Below are positions 42,209 to 53,606 of a stretch of DNA of 64,000 nucleotides, one piece after another. Every line of letters starts with the position of its first letter. Position 1 is the first letter of the stretch. The notes below the pieces were generated by a model. It saw only the letters and a list, made by a program, of their open reading frames with translations, was not told where the DNA came from and did not search any database. Position numbers and translations under genes: made by a program. The stretch spans positions 123,809,479 through 123,873,478 of the forward strand of contig NC_035443.2 of assembly GCF_002127325.2 (NCBI RefSeq), read 5' to 3'. This DNA is from Helianthus annuus. Taxonomy: Eukaryota > Streptophyta > Magnoliopsida > Asterales > Asteraceae.

Positions 42209-42661
42209 ATTGGTATCAGAGCAAGGACAGTCAAATTCGATCTAACAATCAATTTGACATAACAATTCAGCTCACAATTCATTGATACTGAGGTTGGTGG
42301 TATTCAGTTGAAAAACAGAGTAACAAGTGAATCATGATCAAAATGATTATTCAGAAACTCTGTAAAACAACCAAGATGTCATATAACACACAAACTTCAC
42401 GCAACAAGTGAGATCATGCACAAATCACTCATAGTTTTCAGATCTGAAAAATATCTGTTAAATTATGGGATCATTTGATATTTTCAAAATTGATTTTAAC
42501 TGTTGTTACGAAATTCGTGATGTTTTTACATTTTACACTAAAGTATGCACCCCAGTTCAGCTAAACCTATGTTCATCTAAACACTAGTGTTCTGCTAACA
42601 AAGAAAGAGGGAATTAAAACTTTAGTCAAAATTCTTATGTGTTCAAAGGCAGGTTGAGAAT
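42209..42661 (+). other. SIRE-like leader, interrupted by a gypsy insertion
   Basis: Noncoding sequence after the primer site. It stops at 42661 and resumes at 52061 after removal of the nested element and one copy of the CCTCA duplication. Confidence 0.65.
42211..42226 (+). promoter_or_regulatory. Primer binding site, tRNA-Met
   Basis: TGGTATCAGAGCAAGG matches the complement of the 3' end of plant initiator tRNA-Met, the usual copia/SIRE primer. Confidence 0.85.
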
Positions 42662-44634
42662 CCTCATGTTACACCCCGACCACGTAGAACATACAAAACG
42701 TGGCGGAAATGTCGGGGAGTGTTGTAACAGAATCAATTGTTTCAAATCCATGGTAAACGAAGTTTCGTTTTATTAATCAAACATGAAAGTTTACACTGTC
42801 TTAAACAAGAACCAAAGAATACATAACATAAATTAACTAGTTCTTGTCTCATTTTAAGTCACTAAGGCACAGGTCCGCCTAAGTATGTCTTGATAAGTCC
42901 TATGCATCATCTTCTGAAAACACATGTGAAAATAGGTACGTCAGCATAAAAATGCCTGTGAGATACATTGGTTTTATGAAGACGGAATTCATGACTTATG
43001 TTTGAGAAAATGTTTGGTCATGAACCTTGTAATTTTCTTTATCTTGTAAATCATTTGAAAAACGATAAAATCAGATGATATGTATAAATAAGAAGACACT
43101 GTATGGTTAAACGGATAACCATGTAAAATGTGTTTGTATAAGATAAGTCGTTTGTAAAACAATGTCTCGTGAAAAGTGTGTTATTTGTATAAAATGTCAC
43201 ATGTCTCAAATTGAAATGATTCAAATAACGCTACGATATGTAATACCATACAAACACTTATATATAGGAAGTACCAGCGGCGTATCCACCATGCTTGTAT
43301 CATATTACACACGCCTCGTTACTTAATCACTTACCCAAACCATCCACCATGTATTGTCCCATGTTAAACAAACCAAATGTCATAACAAAATGAAGGCATG
43401 TGATGTAAACAATTGTACTAAGTATGCTAAGTAAACATACGAAGCAGAAATGTTCATGTAAATCAATGTGTCCATATGCTGAGTAAACATATGCAACAGA
43501 AATGTTCATGTAAATCAATGTGTCCATATGCTGAGTAAACATATGCAACAAAAATGTAATGTAAATCAATGTACTAAGTATGCACACAATGGGCATACAT
43601 AGCATGAAATGTAATGAAATCATGTACTATAATGTACTAACAACATAGCAGGCATATGATGTGAAAACATGGAAAGCATGAAAGTAACAGATAGGCACAT
43701 GTGTTTCACCCCAAAACAGTTTAGAAAACAGTAAAAAGAAAATGTACTCACCTGAGATTGCTTTGAGTTCTTGTATAATAACCAGATAATGCAAAAGATC
43801 ACGGGATATCAAACGGCACCTAATAGGTAGCTATGTTAATATACCGGACCAAAATCGGAAGGATCGGATAGTATGCGGGTTCGTAAACCAAACGAGTATG
43901 GAGACTCGTGTAATATGGTTTAACAAAGCCTACATACTAAAATGAAACTTAACCTAGGTGCTTGCGACCCATCACGACCCGTTTAGGTAGCTTATGCTAC
44001 CTTACGCGTCGTTCGCGTAGAACACGTTCGGAAAGCCTAACATCGCGACCACAAGGTATAACCTCGGAAGGTTATAGCTATGGTCACCTCATGTGTTTGG
44101 TCGGATCCTAATGATCGACCAAATGGGTCGGGTTCGAAAGTATAAGCGATGGTTTAGATTGCTTACCTTACGACCCTATAAAAGCACTAAACTAAAAGTG
44201 ACGAGCTAAGCATGTTAGAACATGCTTAACTAAGTTTAGAAAACAGGTTTGGCATCAAAACAAACGGCTTTGATACTCACGAGTAGTTTGGTTACAAAAT
44301 ACGCAAGAATGCGCATTTTGGCCGAAACTACGACTCGTCACTGAGCCTAGATAACGTGGTGACCAGTAGGTATAGTCACTACGGACTATAACCATCGTGA
44401 TCACGCTCACGTTATGAAGTTCCATGAACTTCGCATCGACCATAAGCTGGTCAATGCAGAAAGTCAACAAAACGTTGACTTTCGGACTCGAAAAGCGATA
44501 AAACAACGAAAGAATACTTACGGAGGGTTCCCGAATGCTAATCTAGACCAAAATGGCTTAGGTATGAAACAATGGTTCCAACTTAGAGCCTTAAGATCAG
44601 ATTGTGTGGGTTTTGAGCAAAATGGGGGGGGGGG

Positions 44635-44642
44635 TATTTATA
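44635..44642 (-). promoter_or_regulatory. TATA box, left LTR of the gag-only element
   Basis: Minus-strand TATAAATA followed directly by a C homopolymer. The equivalent in the right LTR is at 50981-50988. Confidence 0.65.
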
Positions 44643-44828
44643 GGAAAAGTGGAACCGTTAGGATCGTTTCTTGGATTTCGTGCCACGATCTTGTCCGTCC
44701 ACTTGTCACAATGTTGTGGTAAGTCAGAGGTTGCCCCTCATTTGCTGGAAGAGGCAAGGGCCATTTGGCCTTTCGAAACTTGAAGAGCCAATCAGCATTT
44801 AATGTGGGTTCTGCTGTACTGGGGACTC

Positions 44829-44866
44829 CTTACGGACCGTATGGCTTATGGCTTACGGTCCGTAAG
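44829..44866. promoter_or_regulatory. Perfect 13-bp palindrome pair in LTR U3
   Basis: CTTACGGACCGTA and TACGGTCCGTAAG are separated by 12 nt. It is conserved in the right LTR (51175-51212) and lies about 190 bp upstream of the minus-strand TATA. Confidence 0.7.
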
Positions 44867-45708
44867 CCCCTAGTTTGGCAGAATTGCAGTTTTGGTCCAT
44901 GCAGCACCAAAACTTGGTATTTGATGCGTTTTTGGCATGTTTAAGCCCCGTTAACCTCATTTCAAAGCTCTAAAATGATGTTAAAGTATAGGGAACTTAA
45001 AATGTGCTCAAAAATATGTCGGATGTCGGTTCGTTTGGCCGTACGGTCGCGATGTTCGGTTAATTACGACGGAATGCGCATAAGCGCGAAAGACGATCCA
45101 AATTGCGCGACGAATGGATTTTTCTCATGCCATACACTAAGGCATAATATAAGGATGCTTACATAAATTTTTGGATGTCCGGATGTATTCAGAACGTAAG
45201 TTATGCGCAAAGGTGCAAACTTGTGCACTTTTTGACACTTTTAGCCCCTGAATGATCCAAAAGTTTGTTTTAGCATACCAAACCCCTCAAAGCCTATTTC
45301 TAAGCTATGTAAAGGATATTTATGGTATGTTTAACTTATGGACATGTTCCGGAATGTTTGTTACAGTTCTAATTGGCATACTTTCGCAGTTTGTCAAGTT
45401 TAGTCCCTGTAAGCGAATTAACTTGTTTTTGCCATACCAAAGCCTTCAAAACTTATTTCTAAGTTATGTAAGGGTTATTTAAGGTATGTTGAGTATATGT
45501 TGATGTTCCGGAGTATTTGTCGCATTAAACTGAGTACGTTTTATGCACCAGTTTGCGTATAATTCTCCAGAAAGCGATATAGAGCTTGAAATCGAACAAG
45601 AGTTGATATGTGCAAACGATACACATATTTATACAAGTCCAAAGTATGAAATACAATATTTCATTGGTTTGGCATTTGTTTGATGGTTGAAGTGACACAA
45701 GTGTCACA

Positions 45709-47200
45709 GTCTACCCTACTTTAGGAAATTTCGTCCCGAAATTTAGTTTTTAGAGGAAACTTGTGAAGACAGCTGTGACGGTTTCGCTTTCAGACAAATC
45801 CATTGAACCCTTAGGTAAAACCCTGGGCCATGTTAGGATCCTTAGCGAAAATTTCAACCCACAAAGTGAAGTCCTTGTAGTAACAAAACATGGAGTTTCG
45901 AACTACGGGCAAGAGAACGTTTCCCGTGAAGAGTTATCATAGGAAACTTGTGTATTGCTTGAAATCAGTATTGGGGAGTGCAAGGATAAATGACATGGGT
46001 CAAAATCCAAGAGTTCTCCCGTATCATTACTCTTGTCTTTGTAGGCCTTAACACATGACATAACTTCCTGTGGTTTCTGTGCACTGAATTCCATAATTAT
46101 GTAGGCCTCCATAATTACGTACTTCCTTGCACAGTCCGCACAGTTCATTTCATAATGCGTATAGGAAAAAAAATCAAACGAATAATCTCTTCAGCTAAAC
46201 TACCCAAGAGAAATATTTAACTACATCAACGTAGGATGTCTTTAACTAGATTGTCGAACCAATCTATTTAACTTAGATCGACGTAGGATCTCTTTAACTA
46301 GACCACCCGAGGGCCTCTTTAACTATATCAACGCATGACGTCTTTAACTAGATTGTCGAACCAATCTCTTTAACTTAGATCGACGTAGGATCTCTTTAAC
46401 TAGACCACCAGAGGGCCTCTTTAACTATATCAACGTATGATATCTTTAACTAGATTGCCGAACCAATCTCTTTAACTAGATCAACGAATGATCTCTTTAA
46501 CTAAACTACCCAAAAGGAATCTTTAACTACATCAACACATGATGTCTTTAAACTTTGGAATAGTACTTTACAATCCAAGGGTTTTAACTATAATGTTGAA
46601 GCCCATTAAGGATTTGAGGTAGTACCTTTAGATATCCTACTACGAATCCCTCATATGAAGGTATGAAAGATTCTACGAGGATTTGGATAGCGAATATCCA
46701 GAGTATACAAAAACACAAAATGCATAAATGGAAAGACAAGATGCATAAACACATAGTCACATAACCACAAAATTGTTTATCTAGATCTTTAATTTGTTAA
46801 TTTGTTTTGTTGATTACGTACATGCATTTAAAGCACACTAGGAATCCATTTCATGGATTTCATTCGGTACTTTAAACATTAGCAAGAATCTAACTATGAA
46901 GATAGAAAGATCTCCTATAAATTCGATTTCGTTTTCAAGAAAACGCAATTTTCGAATTAAGGTACAATGATTTTTGAATATACGGAAATACCCTTAGGTA
47001 CCCTATTAAGAATTTATAGTGGTACTTTGGGTATTCGTGGAAAACACAGGAGATAATAAAGTGGAAGAAATTACGGGGTAGTCTGTTCTTCAAGGAATAC
47101 GGTTCCTTGATTGTCGGTATTGTAGAGGATACGTTGTTTATACATGACATCACATTTGTACATTGCAATGTAAAATAAAAAGGATTTATTTATAAACAAC
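45709..47200 (-). other. 3' noncoding interior of the gag-only element
   Basis: No pol domain on either strand. It contains a 102-bp tandem repeat at 46241-46560 and an ATTTCGTCCCGAAAT palindromic word near 45730. This is where protease to integrase would lie in a complete element. Confidence 0.65.
46241..46560 (-). repeat. 102-bp tandem repeat, about three copies
   Basis: TTTAACTAGATTG(T/C)CGAACC begins units at 46241, 46343 and 46445. Each unit is itself built of 24-25-bp TCTTTAACTA-type words. Confidence 0.8.
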
Positions 47201-47292
47201 AACAACTGTTTCATGGGCCTTGACTACAAAAGAAAATAATACATAAGGCTTGATTATCTCTAAACAACATTGTCTTCTAGTTGTTCCGATGC

Positions 47293-47895
47293 TCATCCTT
47301 GCGCTGGATTCGCATTAGCAGTCTTTGGGCAATTTCTTTGGAAATGACCCATCTCGCCACAGTTGAAACAAGAACCTGGTAGGAAACGACCTTGAGCGGG
47401 ATTGTTGCCAGCTTGGTTTGGTGCAGCTGCGGCTGCGCAAACTCTTGCTGTATGGCCTATAAGTCCACAAGTTTGGCATTTGCGGCACTTTACATTGACA
47501 TGATGATGGAGGCTACATTGGTTGCACAAGGGTGCAGTTCCGTTGTATGGCTTCCTAGCAGGGGGTTGAGCTGGTCGGTTGGGGATGTCTTGACCATTGC
47601 GAGTGACCATGGCGAAGTTCTGAGAAGCCTTTCGCTTCCTTGACCTCTTAGGGGATCCAGTCTGTTTATCCATGGTCTTTGATTCCTTGATTAGTTTCTT
47701 GGCTGGTGGTGCAGGCTTGACTTCCGCTTCCTTTGGTGGCCTTTGAGTGGCTTCATTGTCAAGACGAGAGGCTTCATTGTTGAGACGAGACATGGCAAAG
47801 CCTAATTCAACAGTCTTCAGAATTACTTCGCCTATCCGCTGGGCAAATTTGGCAGTCTGCTCGGATATCTGTGCATCGTTGCGATGAAGAGACAT
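47293..47895 (-). CDS. gag: Gag-derived zinc-knuckle protein
   Basis: Open for 200 codons from MSLHRNDAQ (47895); a longer in-frame ATG at 47955 exists but the residues it adds look like leader. The N-terminal 50 residues are polar with a possible short coiled coil (MSRLNNEASRLDNEA). A Lys/Arg-rich segment (SPKRSRKRKAS) follows, then a Cys-rich motif CNQCSLHHHVNVKC and two CCHC knuckles: CQTCGLIGHTARVC and CFNCGEMGHFQRNC. A normal gypsy capsid domain is absent. The product could bind RNA but not form a capsid alone. The frame is intact, in line with the young LTRs. It may be a truncated gag or a protein retained for packaging. Confidence 0.72.
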   Translation of the reverse strand: MSLHRNDAQISEQTAKFAQRIGEVILKTVELGFAMSRLNNEASRLDNEATQRPPKEAEVKPAPPAKKLIKESKTMDKQTGSPKRSRKRKASQNFAMVTRNGQDIPNRPAQPPARKPYNGTAPLCNQCSLHHHVNVKCRKCQTCGLIGHTARVCAAAAAPNQAGNNPAQGRFLPGSCFNCGEMGHFQRNCPKTANANPAQG

Positions 47896-48246
47896 TCTGG
47901 AGGAATTGAAGGATATAGGGGGAAACAAATGAAATGTTATCTGTAAATAAAACAAGATGACAATGTATAGAAATTGCGATCATTTGTTTGTTACCTAAGG
48001 CAAACAAATGAGACGGTGACTAATCAAAGTAAGCGGGTCATATTAATGTATCACTGAAGACATGCTTGCCTATAAGTGAACACTTACCCCAAGAGTTCCC
48101 AGGTAAGAGTGACTGGTCCGATTATGTGGATTTGTACGAACACTCTAACCTTAGACAGAAATCCCAGGGTATAGGCATTCACTCTTCCAGTTCGCACGTG
48201 TTCACACTATTTAGGACCCAAAACTTTGACGAGAGTTTTGAAAATT

Positions 48247-48312
48247 CAAAGGGGTTCAAAACCTTATAACAGAGGGTTCAAAACCTTATAATAGAGGGTT
48301 CAAAACCTAGTA
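48247..48312 (-). repeat. 22-bp triplicate in the leader of the gag-only element
   Basis: AGGGGTTCAAAACCTTATAA and two near-identical repeats, period 22 bp, lie between the primer site and gag. Confidence 0.7.
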
Positions 48313-48500
48313 ATCAATCATCCTAGAACAGATGATTGGTTTTCAAAGCGGTTTTGAAATTTATGTTCTTGTTGTGGTCGTCGCCTAAGGATAGGTGACG
48401 GTATTGTTTTATGACTAAACGCAAGTGAACTCGCGTTAGGGTCCTAGGAAGGTTATAGACTAGGTCAAAGCATTACTAATAACCTAATTCCCTATAACCA

Positions 48501-48514
48501 TTGGCTCTGATACC
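48501..48514 (-). promoter_or_regulatory. Primer binding site (tRNA-Met) of the gag-only element
   Basis: Plus-strand TTGGCTCTGATACCA gives TGGTATCAGAGCCA on the minus strand, 8 nt from the right LTR. It fixes the element's orientation. Confidence 0.85.
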
Positions 48515-48522
48515 ATCTTTTC

Positions 48523-51500
48523 TGTCACACCCCGACCACGTAGAACATACAAAACGTGGCGGAAATGTCGGGGAGTGTTGTAACAGAATCAATTGTTTCA
48601 AATCCATGGTAAACGAAGTTTCGTTTTATTAATCAAACATGAAAGTTTACACTGTCTTAAACAAGAACCAAAGAATACATAACATAAATTAACTAGTTCT
48701 TGTCTCGTTTTAAGTCACTAAGGCACAGGTCCGCCTAAGTATGTCTTGATAAGTCCTATGCATCATCTCCTGAAAACACATGTGAAAATAGGTATGTCAG
48801 CATAAAAATGTCTGTGAGATACATTGGTTTTATGAAGACGGAATTCATGACTTATGTTTGAGAAAATGTTTGGTCATGAACCTTGTAATTTGCTTTATCT
48901 TGTAAATCATTTGAAAAACGATAAAATCAGATGATATGTATAAATAAGAAGACACTGTATGGTTAAACGGATAACCATGTAAAATGTGTTTGTATAAGAT
49001 AAGTCGTTTGTAAAACAATGTCTCGTGAAAAGTGTGTTATTTGTATAAAATGTCACATGTCTCAAATTGAAATGATTCAAATAACGCTACGATATGTAAT
49101 ACCATACAAACACTTATATATAGGAAGTACCAGCGGCGTATCCACCATGCTTGTATCATATTACACACGCCTCGTTACTTAATCACTTACCCAAACCATC
49201 CACCATGTAAGATTGTTCTTGTATAACTCAATTGTTTATTGTGTAAACCATGTCAAATGTCTATGTTCAATGTAAATCACCAAATGTGTATGTCAATGTC
49301 AACGTGTTTATGTTCAATGTAAATCATGTAATGTGTATCCCAAAATGTATCATGTATGGTAAGCGAAATGTATCAACTTAAACCATATGTAAAATGCACA
49401 AAACAAGTCGTTGAAGTAAAACGTGGTTTAAATCAACTTTATGTTCTGTGGAAAAATGCATGCTCTATTGATATTAACATTTATGCGGTATTGTGAAATA
49501 TGCATACATCCAAGCCTTGAGACTGCGGCGATAAACCCTTAAACAAATTAAAGGTTTGTCTAAGTTATGTATATCGAATTCGGTCATTCCTTCCAATCCT
49601 ATAAAACCCAGGATTTCAGAAACGGGAGTTCTCAATTCCTATGGTACCACTACCTACTAACGAACGGCGTAGCTAATGTTAATGAATGTATTGTCCCATG
49701 TTAAACAAACCAAATGTCATAACAAAATGAAGGCATGTGATGTAAACAATTGTACTAAGTATGCTAAGTAAACATACGAAGCAGAAATGTTCATGTAAAT
49801 CAATGTGTCCATATGCTGAGTAAACATATGCAACAGAAATGTTCATGTAAATCAATGTGTCCATATGCTGAGTAAACATATGCAACAAAAATGTAATGTA
49901 AATCAATGTACTAAGTACGCACACAATGGGCATACATAGCATGAAATGTAATGAAATCATGTACTATAATGTACTAACAACATAGCAGGCATATGATGTG
50001 AAAACATGGAAAGCATGAAAGTAACAGATAGGCACATGTGTTTCACCCCAAAACAGTTTAGAAAACAGTAAAAAGAGGGGTTCAATGTACTCACCCGAGA
50101 TTGCTTTGAGTTCTTGTATAATAACCAGATAATGCTAAAGATCACGGGATATCAAACGGCACCTAATAGGTAGCTATGTTAATATACCGGACCAAAATCG
50201 GAAGGATCGGATAGTATGCGGGTTCGTAAACCAAACGAGTATGGAGACTCGTGTAATATGGTTTAACAAAGCCTACATACTAAAATGAAACTTAACCTAG
50301 GTGCTTGCGACCCATCACGACCCGTTTAGGTAGCTTATGCTACCTTACGCGTCGTTCGCGTAGAACGCGTTCGGAACGCCTAACATCGTGACCACAAGGT
50401 ATAACCTCGGAAGGTTATAGCTATGGTCACCTAATGTGTTTGGTCGGATCCTAATGATCGACCAAATGGGTCGGGTTCGAAAGTATAGTCGATGGTTTAG
50501 ATCGCTTACCTTACGACCCTATAAAAGCACTAAACTAAAAGTGACGAGCTAAGCATGTTAGAACATGCTTAACTAAGTTTAGAAAACAGGTTTGGCATCA
50601 AAACAAACGGCTTTGATGCTCACGAGTAGTTTGGTTACAAAATACGCAAGAATGCGCATTTTGGCCGAAACTACGACTCGTCAGTGAGCCTAGATAACGT
50701 GGTGACCAGTAGGTATAGTCACTACGGACTATAACCATCGTGATCACGCTCACGTTATGAAGTTCCATGAACTTCGCATCGACCATAAGCTGGTCAATGC
50801 AGAAAGTCAACAAAACGTTGACTTTCGGACTCGAAAAGCGATAAAACAACGAAAGAATACTTACGGAGGGTCCCCGAATGCTAATCTAGACCAAAATGGC
50901 TTAGGTATGAAACAATGGTTCCAACTTAGAGCCTTAAGATCAGATTGTGTGGGTTTTGAGCAAAATGGGGGGGGGGGGGGTATTTATAGGAAAAGTGGAA
51001 CCGTTAGGATCGTTTCTTGGATTTCGTGCCACGATCTTGTCCGTCCACTTGTCACAATGTTGTGGTAAGTCAGAGGTTGCCCCTCATTTGCTGGAAGAGG
51101 CAAGGGCCATTTGGCCTTTCGAAACTTGAAGAGCCAATCAGCATTTAATGTGGGTTCTGCTATACTGGGGACTCCTTACGGACCGTATGGCTTATGGCTT
51201 ACGGTCCGTAAGCCCCTAGTTTGGCAGAATTGCAGTTTTGGTCCCTGCAGCACCAAAACTTGGTATTTGATGCGTTTTTGGCATGTTTAAGCCTCGTTAA
51301 CCTCATTTCAAAGCTCTAAAATGATGTTAAAGTATAGGGAACTTAAAATGTGCTCAAAAATATGTCGGATGTCGGTTCGTTTGGCCGTACGGTCGCGATG
51401 TTCGGTTAATTACGACGGAATGCGCATAAGCGCGAAAGACAATCCAAATTGCGCGACGAATGGATTTTTCTCATGCCATACACTAAGGCATAATATAAGG

Positions 51501-52055
51501 ATGCTTACATAAATTTTTGGATGTCCGGATGTATTCAGAACGTAAGTTATGCGCAAAAGTGCAAACTTGTGCACTTTTTGACACTTTTAGCCCCTGAATG
51601 ATCCAAAAGTTTGTTTTAGCATACCAAACCCCTCAAAGCCTATTTCTAAGCTATGTAAAGGATATTTATGGTATGTTTAACTTATGGACATGTTCCGGAA
51701 TGTTTATTACAGTTCAAATTGGCATACTTTCGCAGTTTGTCAAGTTTAGTCCCTATAAGCGAATTAACTTGTTTTTGCCATACCAAAGCCTTCAAAACTT
51801 ATTTTTAAGTTATGTAAGGGTTATTTAAGGTATGTTGAGTATATGTTGATGTTCCGGAGTATTTGTCACATTAAACTGAGTACGTTTTATGCACCAGTTT
51901 GCTTATAATTCTCCAGAAAGCGATCTAGAGCTTGAAATCGAACAAGAGTTGATATGTGCAAACGATACACATATTTATACAAGTCCAAAGTATGAAATTA
52001 CAATATTTCATTGGTTTGGCATTTGTTTGATGGTTGAAGTGACACAGGTGTCACA
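48523..52055 (-). repeat. 5' LTR of the gag-only element, 3,533 bp
   Basis: Same as the left LTR but with the extra block 49210-49690, bordered by ATGTA on both sides. TATAAATA (minus) is at 50981-50988 with a 14-base C tract. The 13-bp inverted repeat is at 51175-51212. Confidence 0.87.
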
Positions 52056-52060
52056 CCTCA

Positions 52061-53606
52061 ATAGGAGCAAAACAACTTTGTCAAAACACATTAAGAAAAT
52101 AAGGTGTCAAAACTGTCCTAATCATATGTGATGTGAGATCTGGTAATAAAACATGGACAAATGTGGCCAGATTTCTCAAAACATTACTTCAAAATGATTC
52201 TGGATTAAGTTTTCTCTCAGTAAGTATTTCTATACTTGTGAATAGGAAGGGCAAAAAGGGAAAAATAAACAAATCTCAAAGTGTGATTATCTCAAAAACC
52301 TTTGAATCCTAAAGGAAAAGAGTATAAGCACAAAACACTTCTGAGGTCAAAATTGGGTAAGCAGTGGTCATCATGCAACTGAGTGCTTTCATCAATCCAG
52401 GAATTGTTCAGGTATCTATGGCATCTCCAGTGATTGTCCTTAAAAGAAGTATTTACAATCAATTGACAAGAAAATGACCCCAAACAATGGTCAAAATAAC
52501 TTGAGAATGATATGATCATGAACACGTTTGTAAAGCTGTCAGATCCTTTTGTTGATTTTCAAAGCTTCCTTTAATTTTTCTAAGGTGTTTTTCTTCTTAA
52601 TAAAACCAGATATATTACTTTTTATAATATATTCTGTACTTTTACTCATTTTTAATAGTAAAAGTTCATCTCTGGTCAGGATGTAATTTACTTGTTTTTG
52701 TGTAAAATTACTATCCTAAATCTGGTCAAAAGGAAATGGCACATATATCAAGGTCATGTTAAGCTCAAGTTAGATTATCACAGATCATAAATTGATTGCA
52801 AATTAATTTCGAACTACTAAGATACTCATGTTCTAGTTCAAGTAATTAGACACAAAATGAGCAGCTCTAGTAGAAATGTTTTCATCATCTGGGATGCTAA
52901 ACCACTGTCTGGAATAAATGGACATTTGGCAAAACCTTGAACAAAATTTCTGTAGATTACTGCTGGCAATTTAATCTTGATAATGTACATCTAAAATGTA
53001 TTTTGTTAAGAATAGCATCTCTGATGCTCAACAGATGTTAGATAAGACAAAATCACATTCTACATCTAAACAAGCAGATGCTAACATTATTTTGTCAAAG
53101 GTTAAAACATTGCTGCACTATCAGTTGATTGCATTCTATTTTCTACCACTGGTGTACCTAAAATGTTGTTGTGTCTCAACATCTGCTCTCTAAAGACTGT
53201 CCACTGCTGAAAGTCAACCTCTGCTTTCCAAAAACACTGATGTTTAAAATCATTGTTTTATCCACTGATATGCCATCCACTGATGTACTAAAAGCATCTA
53301 TTGATGGTAAAAATCATCCACTGCTTCATTTCATCACCGTTGTAACTACTGATGATTGTTCCATCAGTGGTTGTCAAAACAACTGTCCTCCATTATTTAC
53401 CATTTCATCAGGGGTTGGTACGTGGTCAGTTTTTAGCCGTCAGATCATTATAACCGCTCCCACATCAGCATTCACCTTTTCCTAAATAAAACCCTGCCCT
53501 AACACCAAAACAGGGTTTTACTGTCGAATTGAATTCCAAAGTTCTCTTCTCATAGCAGTTTCCCTCTCATAACTCCAAAAACCTTTTTCGATCTTCTTCA
53601 TCAAAA
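52061..53606 (+). other. SIRE-like interior upstream of the env-like ORF, noncoding
   Basis: No gag, protease, integrase or RT motif is visible. From 53160 to 53430 the ACTGCTG/ACTGATG vocabulary of the LTR reappears. Just before the ORF, TTCTTCATCAAAA resembles an mRNA leader. Confidence 0.6.

Larger units (their letters stand above)
42667..45708 (-). repeat. 3' LTR of the gag-only element, 3,042 bp
   Basis: On the minus strand it runs from TGTGACACTTGTGTCAC to GTGGTCGGGGTGTAACA. It lacks a 481-bp block present in the other LTR. A TATAAATA box (minus, plus 44635-44642) sits beside an 11-base C tract, with a perfect 13-bp inverted repeat at 44829-44866 upstream of it. Confidence 0.87.
42667..52055 (-). 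mobile_element. Gag-only gypsy-type element with very long LTRs, 9,389 bp
   Basis: Two direct LTR copies (42667-45708 and 48523-52055) flank a 2.8-kb interior. Five-base duplications CCTCA lie at 42662-42666 and 52056-52060. The primer site is on the minus strand at 48501-48514, so the right LTR is the 5' one. The interior has a zinc-knuckle gag but no capsid core, protease, RT or integrase. LTR size, tRNA-Met primer and the end GGTCGGGGTGTAACA suggest a non-autonomous derivative of a Tekay/Del-like chromovirus. The LTRs differ by about 1 percent, so the insertion is young. Confidence 0.88.

Noticed and set aside
45252..45482. 76-codon plus-strand frame present in both long LTRs
   Set aside because: It is duplicated because the LTRs are; there is no domain, and it is antisense to the element.
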